Below are positions 53,351 to 63,306 of a stretch of 64,000 nt of DNA, piece after piece. Each line of letters begins with the position of its first letter. Position 1 is the first letter of the stretch. The DNA comes from Muscardinus avellanarius (taxonomy: Eukaryota; Chordata; Mammalia; Rodentia; Gliridae). The notes below the pieces were generated by a model that was not told the origin of the DNA, made no database searches, and saw nothing but the letters and a program-made list of their open reading frames with translations. A program made the position numbers and the translations under genes. Location of the stretch: NCBI GenBank assembly GCA_963383645.1, contig OY726560.1, positions 89,043,093 through 89,107,092 of the forward strand, read 5' to 3'.

Positions 53351-53782
53351 AGGAATAGCTATAGATGGGATGTAAATTACACACTTGGATGGGATCATTG
53401 TGAAGTGCTTATTAATCATTGAAGTGGTGATAATAATTAGTTAATTAGTTCAATGAATGTGAGTCTGGAAGCCAGGGCTGCAGAGGAGTGAAGATCAAAT
53501 TGTGCAGGTGATGATACACTAGATGTCCCTGTGGAGGCCTGGCAAAAGAAAGCAACACAATTTCAGAAATCTTTACAGTAGTTCTGTTGTAATTCATCTG
53601 CTTTCTCTTATTGCAAGAAATCAGAACTTCTCAATTTTATGACCTTATACATATGCTTGGTGTTAACTACTATCTTCTGGCAACCCTATAAAATACAATT
53701 GAGTTCTTTTGGGTTTTCTGCACAAAAATCGACTTACTGTTAATGTTCTTGTATGAGCTCTGATTCACTTAAACAGCATCTT
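53351..53782. other. Unique sequence
   Basis: Nothing recognised. Confidence 0.4.
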
Positions 53783-53995
53783 TGGTCATCCATAATTTTT
53801 TTTTTTCTTTTGGTGGTACTAGGGAACTTCTACCTCCGGGCGACACTCCCAGACCTATTTCATATTTTATTTGGAAACAGGGTCTATTAAGCCAGCTGAG
53901 GCTGGCTTTGAACCTGTGTGATCTTCCTGTTTCAGCCTCCCAAGCACGGGGATTACAAGCGTGTGCCACCACACCCGGCTGGTCATCCATAATTT
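53783..53995 (-). repeat. B1-dID SINE (subfamily III) with target-site duplications
   Basis: The body is 53812-53979. It has a deletion in the ID half ('GGTGGTACTAGGGAACTTCT') and a degraded palindrome ('AAGCCAGCTGAGGCTGGC'). A perfect 16-bp duplication TGGTCATCCATAATTT lies at 53783-53798 and 53980-53995. Confidence 0.95.
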
Positions 53996-54059
53996 GTCAT
54001 CTTGGCTGGTTTCATAATTCATTAATTGTGAAATTTGCAGTTATGGACGTAGATACTCA
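53996..54059. other. Short unique spacer
   Basis: Pre-insertion flank between the SINE and the antisense L1. Confidence 0.5.
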
Positions 54060-54842
54060 TGTATTAATTTGGTAGTTTGGTTTCCATTCTTTTGGGTAAA
54101 TGCCCAGAAGTGCTATTGCTGGATCAAATGATAAATTCAGTCCCATTCTTCTGAGGATCCTCCATACTGTTTCCCAAAGTGGTTGCACTAATTTGCAATC
54201 CCACCAACAATAATGGGTACAGTGCAACCTTCTTCACTTCCTCACATTCTCACCAGCATTTGTTGTACTTTGTGTTTTAAATAATTGCTATTCTAATTGG
54301 TGTTAGGTGAAATCTCAGGGTAGTTTTGATTTGCATCTCTCTGATTGCTAATGATGTTGGGAATTTTTTCCTACATTTATTTGGCATTTGAATTTTTTCT
54401 TTTGTGAAGTGTCTATTCACTTGCTCATTTTTTTTCTTAGCAGTGAATTTCTTGAGTTCTCTGTATATTCTAGATATTAGTCCTCTATTGGAGGACTAGT
54501 TCGCAAAAATTTCCTCCCATTCTGTTGGCTCTCTTTTGAAGTACTTGATAGTTTCCTTTGCTGTACAGAAGTTCTTCAGTTTAATACAATCCCATGTACT
54601 TATTCTCCTTTTAATTTCTTGTGCCTTTGGGGTATTGTTGAGAAAGTTTTATCTGTGCCTATGTGTTGAAGTGTTGGACCTAAGCCCTTTTAAAGGAGCT
54701 ACAAGGTCTGAGATCTGATTTCCAAGTATTTGATCCATCTTGAATTGACTCTTGTACAGGGTGAGAAAGTGGAGTTTATTTTATATTTTTCTGTGTATAG
54801 TTAACCAGGTTTGCCAATACCACTTGTTGAAGAGGCTAGGTT
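54060..54842 (-). mobile_element. L1 3' end with ORF2 terminus, antisense
   Basis: Antisense landmarks in order: 'GGTAAATGCCCAGAAGTGCT', 'CTGGATCAAATGATAAATTC', 'CTCCATACTGTTTCCCAAAG', 'TTGCAATCCCACCAACAATA', 'CCTTTGCTGTACAGAAGTTC', 'GATCCATCTTGAATTGACTC'. This copy is less diverged than the other antisense L1s here but has stops and a truncated 5' side near the SINE at 54853. Confidence 0.85.
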
Positions 54843-54852
54843 CTTTAAATTT

Positions 54853-54951
54853 TAACTCATTAAGTTGCTGAGGCTGGCTTTAACCCTTCAATCCTCCTGC
54901 CTCAGCCCCCCTAGTACTGGGATTACAGATGTGTGCCACTGCAGCTAGCTT
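54853..54951 (-). repeat. B1-dID SINE, B1 half
   Basis: 'CATTAAGTTGCTGAGGCTGG', 'CTTTAACCCTTCAATCCTCC', 'GTGTGCCACTGCAGCTAGC'. Confidence 0.82.
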
Positions 54952-56240
54952 AGATTTTCTTTGTAGTGATAACATGTCCATATTTCATATGCCAAGATAT
55001 GAATCTGCTTTTTCCTATATCATTAACATAGAATGAATTCTATTTTAAAGCAGATCATGCTGCCTTTCCTCAATGGTCACATGATTCTTAAATCAATCCT
55101 ATAGCAACAACACAAAATTCAGTACCTTTGAATTTTGTGAAATGTAACATAGGACAGGAAGATCAAACTCAACTCCCCTGAAGTAAAAAGTCTTAGGGTT
55201 TGTTAGTCATGGAGAAATTTAGTGGAAAAGTACTGAAGGTGCTTGGTGGGGAGTTTGGTCATTTAGATTAAGCCATCTGTGTTTTCTAATTGGCACTTAT
55301 CTAAGTTAGTTAGGACCCCACCCTCTTATGAATGTGAGAGTGTTAACTTTCTTGGTAAGCCCACAGAGAAGATACTGAAGAAATGGCCCTAGAGAGATAT
55401 TGCTGGGCTCTAAAACTGGCCAAAGGCTGGGAGAATATTTAAACCTCAACAGGATAGAGAAATATTTAGAACTGGAAGTTTTCTAATGTTAAATGCTTAA
55501 GAAAATGGAGGCCAGGGAAGTATAGTCAGAGAGAAACTTGTCCCAAATCTAGTCAAACTGAAGAGAATTTAAGGTTGCATTGTTCCCATGAGTTGCAAAA
55601 ATTATCAATCACTTATAAAGGAGGCAAATTCAGATCTTACAGGGATATTTTATTTTGGATAAAGATTAAGAGCTGGTTTAAGTAATAATCAGCTATACAA
55701 TTTACCAAAATGGGTTTATCTTCTTTAATTTGCTTAAAGTTGTTGGAGTTGGAGATCTTCTTATCCAGGGTTCAGAGAGTTCTCTATGTTCCTAAGCATT
55801 GTAAAAGTCTCTGAGCTAAGTAGCCTGTGGTAGCAGTAGCTTTAACTTCCTATTGTTAGCATTCTCAGACTCTAGAGTTTAGATACCCCATAAAGGCCAA
55901 CAACATAGAAAGGAGGAAAGTCAGAATTAAAAAAAATATATTGTGTATACTGTATTAACAGCTAAAATATGTTTAAGTATATTGTAATTGATTAGTGGGT
56001 TGCTTGACCTTTTTGCTTCAGTTTCTGAGGTTTTTATCTTAATTTTTTGTATTCCATAATATTGGTGTAATGACACTAAATTTTATTCTTTAGAGTTGGG
56101 ATAAAGTCAAGTGAGGTTATACATTAAAAAATTAGACTGCTTACAGTGAAAGCTCTCAAACTATTTTCTGTTGTTAGTACTTTTGATGTTTCTCATTTTT
56201 CTTTTCATTACCTTTAATCTCCTTTGAAAATAAAAACTGA
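54952..56240. other. Unique sequence
   Basis: 1.3 kb with no recognised repeat or gene. Confidence 0.45.
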
Positions 56241-56446
56241 AGCCAGGCTTGGTGGCACACGCTTGTAATCTTAGTACTTGGGAGACTGAGACAGGAGAAT
56301 CACAGGTTTGAGGACATGCACAGTAAGCAGTGAGACTCTCATCAACCTAGCAAGACCCTGTTTCAAAATAAAAATAAAAAATAGGGCTAGAGGTGCAGCT
56401 TGAAGTAGAATGCCTCTCTGTTCAATCCCCAGTACTATCAAAAAAT
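56241..56446 (+). repeat. B1-dID SINE (subfamily I)
   Basis: 'GCCAGGCTTGGTGGCACACG', 'GGTTTGAGGACATGC', 'TTTCAAAATAAAAATAAAAA', 'GGTGCAGCTTGAAGTAG', 'GTTCAATCCCCAGTACTATC'. Confidence 0.92.
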
Positions 56447-57686
56447 GAAAATTAAGTAAGATCTGAGTCTTTTCATCTTTGTACCCCAACAGAGTACATC
56501 AGATACGTGTAGTGACTAAATAGCAAGCTCCTGAGCAACACTAGCCCTTCTCAGAACAAGGGTGGGCAGAGAGGGAATGAGCGATTCAGTGTTACTAAAG
56601 CAGAGGCCAAGGCTGGGAAGTAGCACCTGAAGCTTGAGAATTATTAGGATGTCCTTGCATGATATGTTATTTTGGACTTTATTCTTGGGTTGGCAGAACT
56701 AGGAATAGATTTTACATAGATTGACTTTTAAAATTTTTATTTTTGTTCATTTTGCCCAAAGGTAGAATTAGTAATCCAGAGTTAGCAGGGATGAGAGCAA
56801 GGACACAGCATCCAGCATCTTTTTTATTTTTTTACAAATACATCAAGATTATTGGAAGGTACAGTCAAATTCAATAGAGTACAGAACATTAGAAGCTTGA
56901 GTGCCTTTAATTCCCATCAAGATTTGTGTTTATCTCTGTCTTGTGGACTATATGCAAAGTTAAACCAGTCAATTACCCTTCTGTTGGTCTTTTTCCTCTT
57001 TGACATCCTTCTCTGAAGTTATTCCATTTCTGGAAAATACTATTTTATTATTGTCTCCTTTGCAGTGCATCCCTTTAGCATCACTCTGGGAGAGAAGGAA
57101 AAGGTTATGCCTCAATGTTCTGTATACCTTGTACCTAAGGTTTACTTTGTGCCTATGTTAAATAGATCCAAAGTGTATTGTTCTAAAACTTAGTTTATTT
57201 TTGCCTTAAGGTGTGTTGGCTTCAACAAATCCCAGTGCCTGCTTAGAATTGATTTTGATTTATTGAGCACTATCAGCTGTATTATTTAACTATATCTAAC
57301 CCACATAGTGTCCATGATTCTTGAATTTTGGTGCAATATAACTCTTCTGAGCTTGGTAAGTACTTATTTGAAAAATATTCTATCTTCAATCTGCCTTACA
57401 TTGAGGACCTCTATATACCGAGAAATTTCAAGTTAAAAAAAAAAAGGTAGTACAAAATACCCTGCAATTTCCAAGGACAGTGATCTGTAACCACGAGCCT
57501 CCAAATTTTAAATGCTATTAAGGATAGGAGACTTGGGGGGCTGTCAGGGGGGTGGATGTACTCCTGTGGCTTAAGGTGGTGTTTCTGCTTTCCCCTGGAC
57601 TGCTAGTCTGCATGCTGGACATTGCTAGCTTGCCTGGTAGGTCCTGCTCTGCCCACTAAATAAGCTTGGCACCATACTATTCCAAA
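56447..57686. other. Unique sequence upstream of the L1
   Basis: No recognised repeat or gene. Contains an 11-A run near 57436 and a G-rich patch at 57534-57553. Confidence 0.45.
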
Positions 57687-58477
57687 CTTCCGGGAAGATG
57701 GCGACCGAGAAAAGCGGGGCTTAAGAGCCCACCTAACAACAAATCTCCATTACCACAAAATCAGCGCCTTTCATAGCCAGAAAACACCATCACCAGTGAA
57801 ACAAAAAATCACCAGGCTCCAGAGAGAAAGCGGACTGAGAACAGAGCCACAGAGGAGATACACCGGCCTCACGCCCGAGGACACGGCAGACGCGGCAGCA
57901 GTGCCATACTGCCGGCGGCACCGGCGAATTCAAGGGACGGCTACAACAAGCCAAGGTGAGCCACTGCGGAAGAACCAGGCGGGATTTCTCCGCGCAGAGA
58001 GCATCTAAAGCTCCCAGTGGCCGAGCTCAGCACACGCTGCAGGGATTCAGAGTGGAAATCAAAACCAAAAAGAAAAACACCAGCCCCACAGCCGAGGGCG
58101 TAGCAGCGGCGCCATATTGCCACCGGCAGCAGCAGCACCGAATTCAGCGAGGCCAGTACAGCTACATCTGCGTACTCAAGAACAGTGAGTCAAATTGCGG
58201 GCCACAGAGGAGAAATCCCAGTACTGTACTCCCTGGGTCTTGACCCAGTGGGGGAGGGGCAGTGGCAGAGATATCACACCATAGGAGAACGTGCAACCTG
58301 GTACCCCCCACAGTCTAAAGCAGCCTCTATCGACTCTCTGGGTCGGAGACTCTGTGATACAACCCAGTAAAGGAGTAGTGGGGTCTGAGATACTACTGAC
58401 TCGAGATCCAGAACACCTTAAGTGAAGTCATAGTGACCAAAGGGAAGAACCCAGAGAAGGCACAAACTTCCTAAATC
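57687..58477 (+). promoter_or_regulatory. LINE-1 5' UTR (internal promoter region)
   Basis: About 790 bp, CpG-richer than the window, directly upstream of ORF1. It starts CTTCCGGGAAGATGGCGACC, which combines an ETS-like TTCCGG with a YY1-like AAGATGGCG. YY1 sites at the 5' end of L1 are established for human L1; a role here is inferred. It contains two diverged copies of a ~75-bp segment, 57861-57937 and 58078-58150, 217 bp apart. Both run from 'CACC-GCC-CAC--CCGAGG' through 'GCCATA-TGCC' to 'GAATTCA'. This resembles the monomer-type 5' UTRs of mouse L1. The sharp start suggests a complete 5' end, which is unusual for L1 copies. Confidence 0.8.
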
Positions 58478-59365
58478 ATGGGAAAGAGGAATAATACTGG
58501 AGCAATAAATGCCCACAACCCCACAACATCAGAACCCGATAAAACAGAAAATCAGAGATTTCTAGAACATCAAATCAGGAAAATAACTGTAGAAATAATA
58601 GAGGTGCTTCGAAAAGAACTCAGAGAGAGCCAAAAAGAGATAAAGGATGCAATTAATGAAGTAAAGGCCTCAATTCAAAGCACAAACAACCTATTAGAAC
58701 ACATGGAGAACAGAATCTCGCTCTTAGAAGAAGATGAGCAATCCAAAAATGAACGCATAGTTTCTAATCTAGAAAAAAATATCCGACAGCAGGAATCTGA
58801 TATTGAAGAAATATGGGCCCATTTTAAGAGAGCTAACCTAAGAATAATTGGAATAGAGGAGGGAAAAGAAAGTGAAACCAAAGGGATCAACAATCTCTTC
58901 AAGGAAGTAATAGCAGAAAATTTTCCAGACATAGAGCAAGAGGTCGATACACAGATCCAGGAAACTTATAGAACTCCCTTTAGACAGGATCGGAGAAGAG
59001 GATCCCCACGCCACATAATTGTCAAAATGACCAATGTGGAAGCCAAGCAGAGAATCTTAAAGGCAACAAAAGCAAAGGGCCAAGTGACATTCAGAGGCGA
59101 ACCAATTAGAATCACTCCAGACTTCCCAAACCAAGTTATGAGAGCCAGAAGGGCTTGGAGTAACATATTCCAAACTCTGAAAAAAAACAACTTCCAGCCA
59201 AAAATTTCCTACCCAGCAAAACTTTCTATCAAATTAGATGGAAAAATAAGAAGCTTCCATGACAAACAGAAACTGAAGGAATTTATGTCTTCAAAACCAG
59301 CACTAGAGAAAATACTCAAAGAGATTAACTACAGAGAAGAAATAGGTAACACACTCCAGAACTAG
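58478..59365 (+). CDS. LINE-1 ORF1 protein (ORF1p), intact frame
   Basis: 295 codons without a stop, beginning MGKRNNTG and ending GNTLQN. In other mammals ORF1p is an RNA-binding nucleic-acid chaperone that trimerises and coats L1 RNA in cytoplasmic particles. Layout here: a polar N-terminus (1-25), a heptad-rich coiled coil (about 28-115), an RRM-like domain (about 118-205, with NLRIIGIEE at 120-128 and RHIIVKM at 178-184), and a C-terminal domain (about 206-285, RITPDFPNQVMRARRAWSNI at 211-230, then HDKQKLKEFM). The length is somewhat short against human (338) and mouse (about 357-371); most of the difference is in the N-terminus and coiled coil. The ATG follows AAATC and has a G at +4. 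It is the only reading frame in the window with clear protein-family identity. No ORF2 follows, so it could not move by itself. Confidence 0.95.
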   Translation: MGKRNNTGAINAHNPTTSEPDKTENQRFLEHQIRKITVEIIEVLRKELRESQKEIKDAINEVKASIQSTNNLLEHMENRISLLEEDEQSKNERIVSNLEKNIRQQESDIEEIWAHFKRANLRIIGIEEGKESETKGINNLFKEVIAENFPDIEQEVDTQIQETYRTPFRQDRRRGSPRHIIVKMTNVEAKQRILKATKAKGQVTFRGEPIRITPDFPNQVMRARRAWSNIFQTLKKNNFQPKISYPAKLSIKLDGKIRSFHDKQKLKEFMSSKPALEKILKEINYREEIGNTLQN

Positions 59366-59400
59366 AGAAACAAGATTTTCCATCCAACAGACAACTAAGA
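59366..59400 (+). mobile_element. L1 inter-ORF start and breakpoint
   Basis: About 35 nt after the ORF1 stop ('GAGAAACAAGATTTTCC') fit an inter-ORF spacer. The sequence then loses L1 sense character at about 59400. There is no poly-A, so this is not a normal L1 3' end. Confidence 0.5.
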
Positions 59401-59559
59401 TTGGTTATCTGTGGAGATTCATTATTTATGTTAGTCTTTTACCTATCTCTAAAGGGTATTGTTTGCCTTTATTGTTGTTAATTTTTAGGATTTCTAGTTG
59501 GAATATTAATATACCTTCAGATATAGCAATTGGAAATATTTTATTCCATCCTATTAGTA

Positions 59560-60080
59560 ACTGTTAACTCTGTTTACATTGTCTTTGGATATACAATATT
59601 TTTGTTATTTTTTAGGGAGTTTGTATACTCCTCTGTTGCCTGTGCCATTGAAATCATAACCAAGAAATCACTGCCAATTTCAATGTTGTGAGATTTAATG
59701 ACCCAGATTTTCTCCTAAAAGTTTATAGTCTTAAGATTTATATTTAGGTCTATTATCTATTTTGAGTTAATATTTGTATATGGGATTAGGTAAGGGTCCA
59801 ACTTTATTCTTTTCCATGTAATTATTTTTTTTAACAATATTTAGTTAAAAGATTAATATTTCCACCACCAAATGTTCATGGAAACCTTGTCAAAAATAAC
59901 TTGACAATATAGGCAAGAATTTAGCTCTAGGCTTTTATTTAACTCCAATGGTTTATATATCTGCCTTTAGAATAGTACTACACTGTTTCAATTATTGTAG
60001 CTTTATATGGTTTGAAATCAGAAAATATATATCTTCTAGCTTTGTTCTTTTTCAAGATCGTTTTGGGTACCTAGAGTCCA
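59560..60080 (-). mobile_element. Diverged L1 ORF2 3' part, antisense
   Basis: Antisense ORF2 landmarks: 'CTGTTGCCTGTGCCATTGAA', 'TAACCAAGAAATCACTGCC', 'TTTTGAGTTAATATTTGTAT', 'AGGTAAGGGTCCAACTTTAT', 'CCTTGTCAAAAATAACTTGA', 'TTGTAGCTTTATATGGTTTG', 'AGCTTTGTTCTTTTTCAAGA'. It is opposite to and much more diverged than the neighbouring ORF1. Confidence 0.8.
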
Positions 60081-60289
60081 TATTCCATATTAGCATAGAT
60101 TTTTTCTGAAAAATAAATATATAAATATATGATAGTTTTACCTAAAAAATAGAAAAAAAATATTCTCTGGTAAGAAAGAAAGCAAAAAGAAATATTGAAA
60201 TGTTATCTTTAAGTCATCAAAAGCTTGGTATCAGACAAATGAAACTGTTATGTGAGATTATCATTTTTAATTTTAGATAAATTGCCATA

Positions 60290-60445
60290 ATACTAGATGT
60301 CAACTACTAAGCCAAGCATGGGAGGGAGGGATAGGGAGAGAATGGGGTGGGGATTGGGTGGGGGCTGACTGGGAAAAGTGTGCATGTATGTCTACAAAAG
60401 TATGTTTCCTACTATGATGTATGAATACAGTGCACCAATAAAAAA
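60290..60445 (+). mobile_element. L1-like 3' UTR end with G-quadruplex motifs
   Basis: A G-rich purine block is followed by 'CTACTATGATGTATGAATAC', the polyadenylation-like AATAAA (60437-60442) and an A-rich tail. L1 3' UTRs are known for such G-rich tracts. Two four-run G-quadruplex motifs are present: 60320-60336 and 60344-60364. Family assignment is inferred from this layout rather than from a remembered consensus. Confidence 0.6.
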
Positions 60446-60585
60446 AAGAAAGAAAGAAAGAGAGAAAGAAAGGAAGAAAGAAAGAAAGAAAGAGGAAGGG
60501 GAAGGGGAAGGGGAAGAAAGAAAGAAAAAAAGAAATGAATGAATGAAGGAAGGAAGGAAGGAAGGAAGGAAGGAAGGAAGGAAGA
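60446..60585. repeat. (GAAA)n, (GGGAA)n and (GAAG)n purine tract
   Basis: Tetramer and hexamer purine repeats expanded from the A-rich tail. The three overlapping minus-strand frames of 114-176 codons here are artefacts. Confidence 0.96.
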
Positions 60586-60672
60586 TAGGGCAGGGGGGTG
60601 TAGCTCGGAGGTTGAATGCCCCTGGATTCCATCCCCAGACCCACAAAAAATATAAATAAATAAAATAAAATG
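60586..60672 (+). repeat. SINE ID half with (AAAT)n tail
   Basis: 'ATAGGGCAGGGGGGTGTAGC', 'TCGGAGGTTGAATGCCCC', 'GGATTCCATCCCCAGACCC', then AAAT repeats. Only the ID half is present, directly after the purine repeat. Confidence 0.85.
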
Positions 60673-62239
60673 ACAAAATCGCATGGACAAACGTGAAAAA
60701 TACAGGAATTCTGAGAGGAGGGTTACTGAACTCCAGAGGTGGAGATAAGTGGATGTATCTGTTAGTCTCTGGAACAATGGACCCAGGAGGAAGAGGCTTG
60801 CATTGGAATAGAAGATCACAAACTCGGTGTGAACATACTTTTATTGACTTTGTTTCCTGAGCTAATGCATTCAGAGCACACGTGAGGTGCTCGTAGAACT
60901 GGGGGCATTCTCTTGGAGCCATGTGAAGGAAAGTGGTCAGGAAGCCCTGTGAGCAGCTGTCTGGTGCTGAGCCATGAAAAGCCGTTAGACAGGAATGCTG
61001 TCTGTTAGGAAAAGCAGTTAGCAGAATCTTGAATAATTACTAAGGCAGCGAGAAGCACAAGGAAGAGAGTAATTTCATTTCTTTTTAATGACAGAAATGT
61101 AAAGAGTGAGGCAGAAATGACTCCAGATATTCAAATATGGTGACAAGAGGTGGTAGAATTCCACTTTGTGACACAGTATTATAGAGAGCGGACTGGATAT
61201 TGCCATTAAAGATTATCAAAACGTGTGCCAAATACTAGGACCTATTTCACAGATGACCGTGGCCTTATATATCAGTCCTTTTTTAAAATAGGAGTTCTGA
61301 CTCCTCATAACCTTCTTTTAGGAATAAAATCTATGTAACAGACCTTGGGATTATTTTAATAAAAAATTCAACATTTTTAAATACTAAAACATGAGTTCTC
61401 TAGGTAATTTTATGGATGTAAATAATCTCTTTGCTAAATGATATTGGGCAAAAGGTGAACACTATGTTAATCAACCGAAATATGTGAGAAATAAAAAAAA
61501 TAGAAAGATTGTATTATCATTTGCTACCAACATATTGTCTTTATTTTTCACCTAGGATTAAAATGTCTGCAAATGAGTTCCTACACAGTCTATTTTTCCT
61601 TGTTGACTTTGGTTCATATTCATAAATATCTTTTATACCAAGCTCACAGTAAACATAAAAGTACTTTTAGAGAGGAATGGAATAGCTCCTTTCTGAACTC
61701 CCCTAGAGAAGGCTTCTCAGAATAAGCTCCATTTTTAAGATGTGTCTGTGTCAAATAGACAGGCGAAGTGAAGTAAAATCCAAGAATCCCATAGTCCATG
61801 TGCTTTATTGCTGAGAAAGCTCTTCCGTCCTGCCTCTGAGCCTGGTGCTTTGGCTTAGAGGTTCGTATCCATGGCTGAACACTGAAATCCCTCGGGGAAC
61901 CTTCATGTGCACTCTTGCTTTAGAGATCTAATTTAATATCGCTGAGAGAAGGTCTAATTGTTGGAACTTTTGAGTCCTCCCTGAACTTAGCAGGAGTTAG
62001 TGGCTGAAGTCAGAAGCTAAGTTGCTTTCCTACTGTGGTTTCCTCTTCCCCATATGGTTAGAAACAGGGCATCTGCCTGCTTACTGTATATGTGAGCAGC
62101 ACATAGCTTCAGGTATCTCTGCTGCACAAAAACATTCCAGCTTAACCCTGCTCTCCCTGCTATTTCCTGATCCCCATTTGCTCTTGAGAAATCCATGCAT
62201 TCACTAAAAAATTTTTAAAAATTCTTTTTGGGAAGCTTC
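60673..62239. other. Unique sequence
   Basis: 1.6 kb without recognised genes. 61840-61930 has weak MER5-like phrasing ('GGCTGAACACTGAAATCCCT'). Confidence 0.4.
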
Positions 62240-62590
62240 TACACATCTGTCTTCTAGTCAACTGAACTCTCTTCCTCTCTCCAAGTTGCTCCCATGTTTA
62301 CATTTCATCAATGGCACCCAGACCCATGACTGAGGTCAAAGGGAGTAGAACATCCGAGTCACCTCTGATCTCTCAGGTCTCAGGCACTACCATGTGCTGC
62401 CCAAACTCCAGTAACACCACGGACGCCACTGCTCCTCGTGCACTGCATGCTGCCTCATGTCCTGAGCACTTGCCTTTCCTATCTCCTCGCCCGACAGTCC
62501 CTTCCCATGTACACATCAAGTTTCAGATCAGCTGCTGAAATTTCTGAGCGTCATTTTCAGAACCACATGCCCTTGAGGCTGTTATGTTGC
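62240..62590 (-). repeat. Possible L2 fragment, antisense
   Basis: 'CATGACTGAGGTCAAAGGGA', 'AGTCACCTCTGATCTCTC' and then 'GAGCACTTGCCTTTCCTATC', 'AAGTTTCAGATCAGC' resemble antisense L2 text. Diverged, so tentative. Confidence 0.4.
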
Positions 62591-63105
62591 TCAATACCTC
62601 GAATAAAGTACTTTTGTGTTAGTTCAAAATGATCTGATTTTACTTATGCGCCTTTTTGGATTGTAATTTAAAAAGCACATCTTAGTTACCTGTGTATGCC
62701 TGGTTACCTGAACTACTCACCTGCTTTTCTATTGATGTGAACTGACTCGTGTTATGACATATTGGCATGCTTCTACTGAGGTCTAAGTAAGTCACAGCTG
62801 ACATTTTGCCAGTAAGCGAAGAAAAAAGGAAACTCAGAAAAGGTTAGTGGTAGGAAGTGACTCTGCATTACTGGCTCAAATGCCCTAGTTACTACAGAGG
62901 GCAGGACCATACTGGTCAGCTCAGAACAATAGTGGATTTATGAATTACAAACCCATGTCAATAAAAAATATTAACTATGTCCTAGGATATTGTTTAAAAA
63001 GTAAAATGGGCATAACAGTATAAATGCACTTTAACCATATCAGTTAAAATAGGAAAATGAATTGTTTGGATGTGCTCTTTTACTTTTATTTATTTTTTTG
63101 TGTGT
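62591..63105. other. Unique sequence
   Basis: Nothing recognised. Confidence 0.4.
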
Positions 63106-63306
63106 GGTACTGGGGGTGGAACCCAGGGGCTTTTCTACCTACAGGCTATACTCCCAGAGCTATTTTTTTATACTTTATATGGAAACAAGGTTTCACTAAG
63201 TTGCTGAGAGCCTCACTAAGTAGCTGAGGCTGGCTTTGAACCTGTGTGATCCTCCTGTCCCAGTCTCCCAAGCACTGGGATTACAAGCGTGCGCCACCAC
63301 TCCTGG
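63106..63306 (-). repeat. B1-dID SINE, precursor-like form of subfamily III
   Basis: 'GGTACTGGGGGTGGAACCCA', 'GGCTATACTCCCAGAGC', 'TATATGGAAACAAGG', 'CTAAGTTGCTGAGAGCC', 'GGCTTTGAACCTGTGTGATC', 'GCGTGCGCCACCACTCCTGG'. Like 37062-37257 it keeps the longer B1 body. Confidence 0.88.

Noticed and set aside
58478..59365. Possible host gene derived from a transposon (domesticated ORF1)
   Set aside because: The frame is flanked by its own L1 5' UTR with no splice structure, so a normal L1 copy explains it better.
59560..60445. Standard twin-primed (5'-inverted) L1 as the whole explanation for the 57.7-60.4 kb structure
   Set aside because: Twin priming could join the antisense ORF2 piece to the 3' end, but not also place a sense, complete 5' UTR and ORF1 upstream. 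The antisense part is also far more diverged than ORF1.
60392..60922. 176-codon minus-strand frame rich in Phe, Ser and Pro
   Set aside because: It is generated by the GAAA/GAAG repeat and an ID half. Two other frames over the same interval are equally long, as expected for a repeat.
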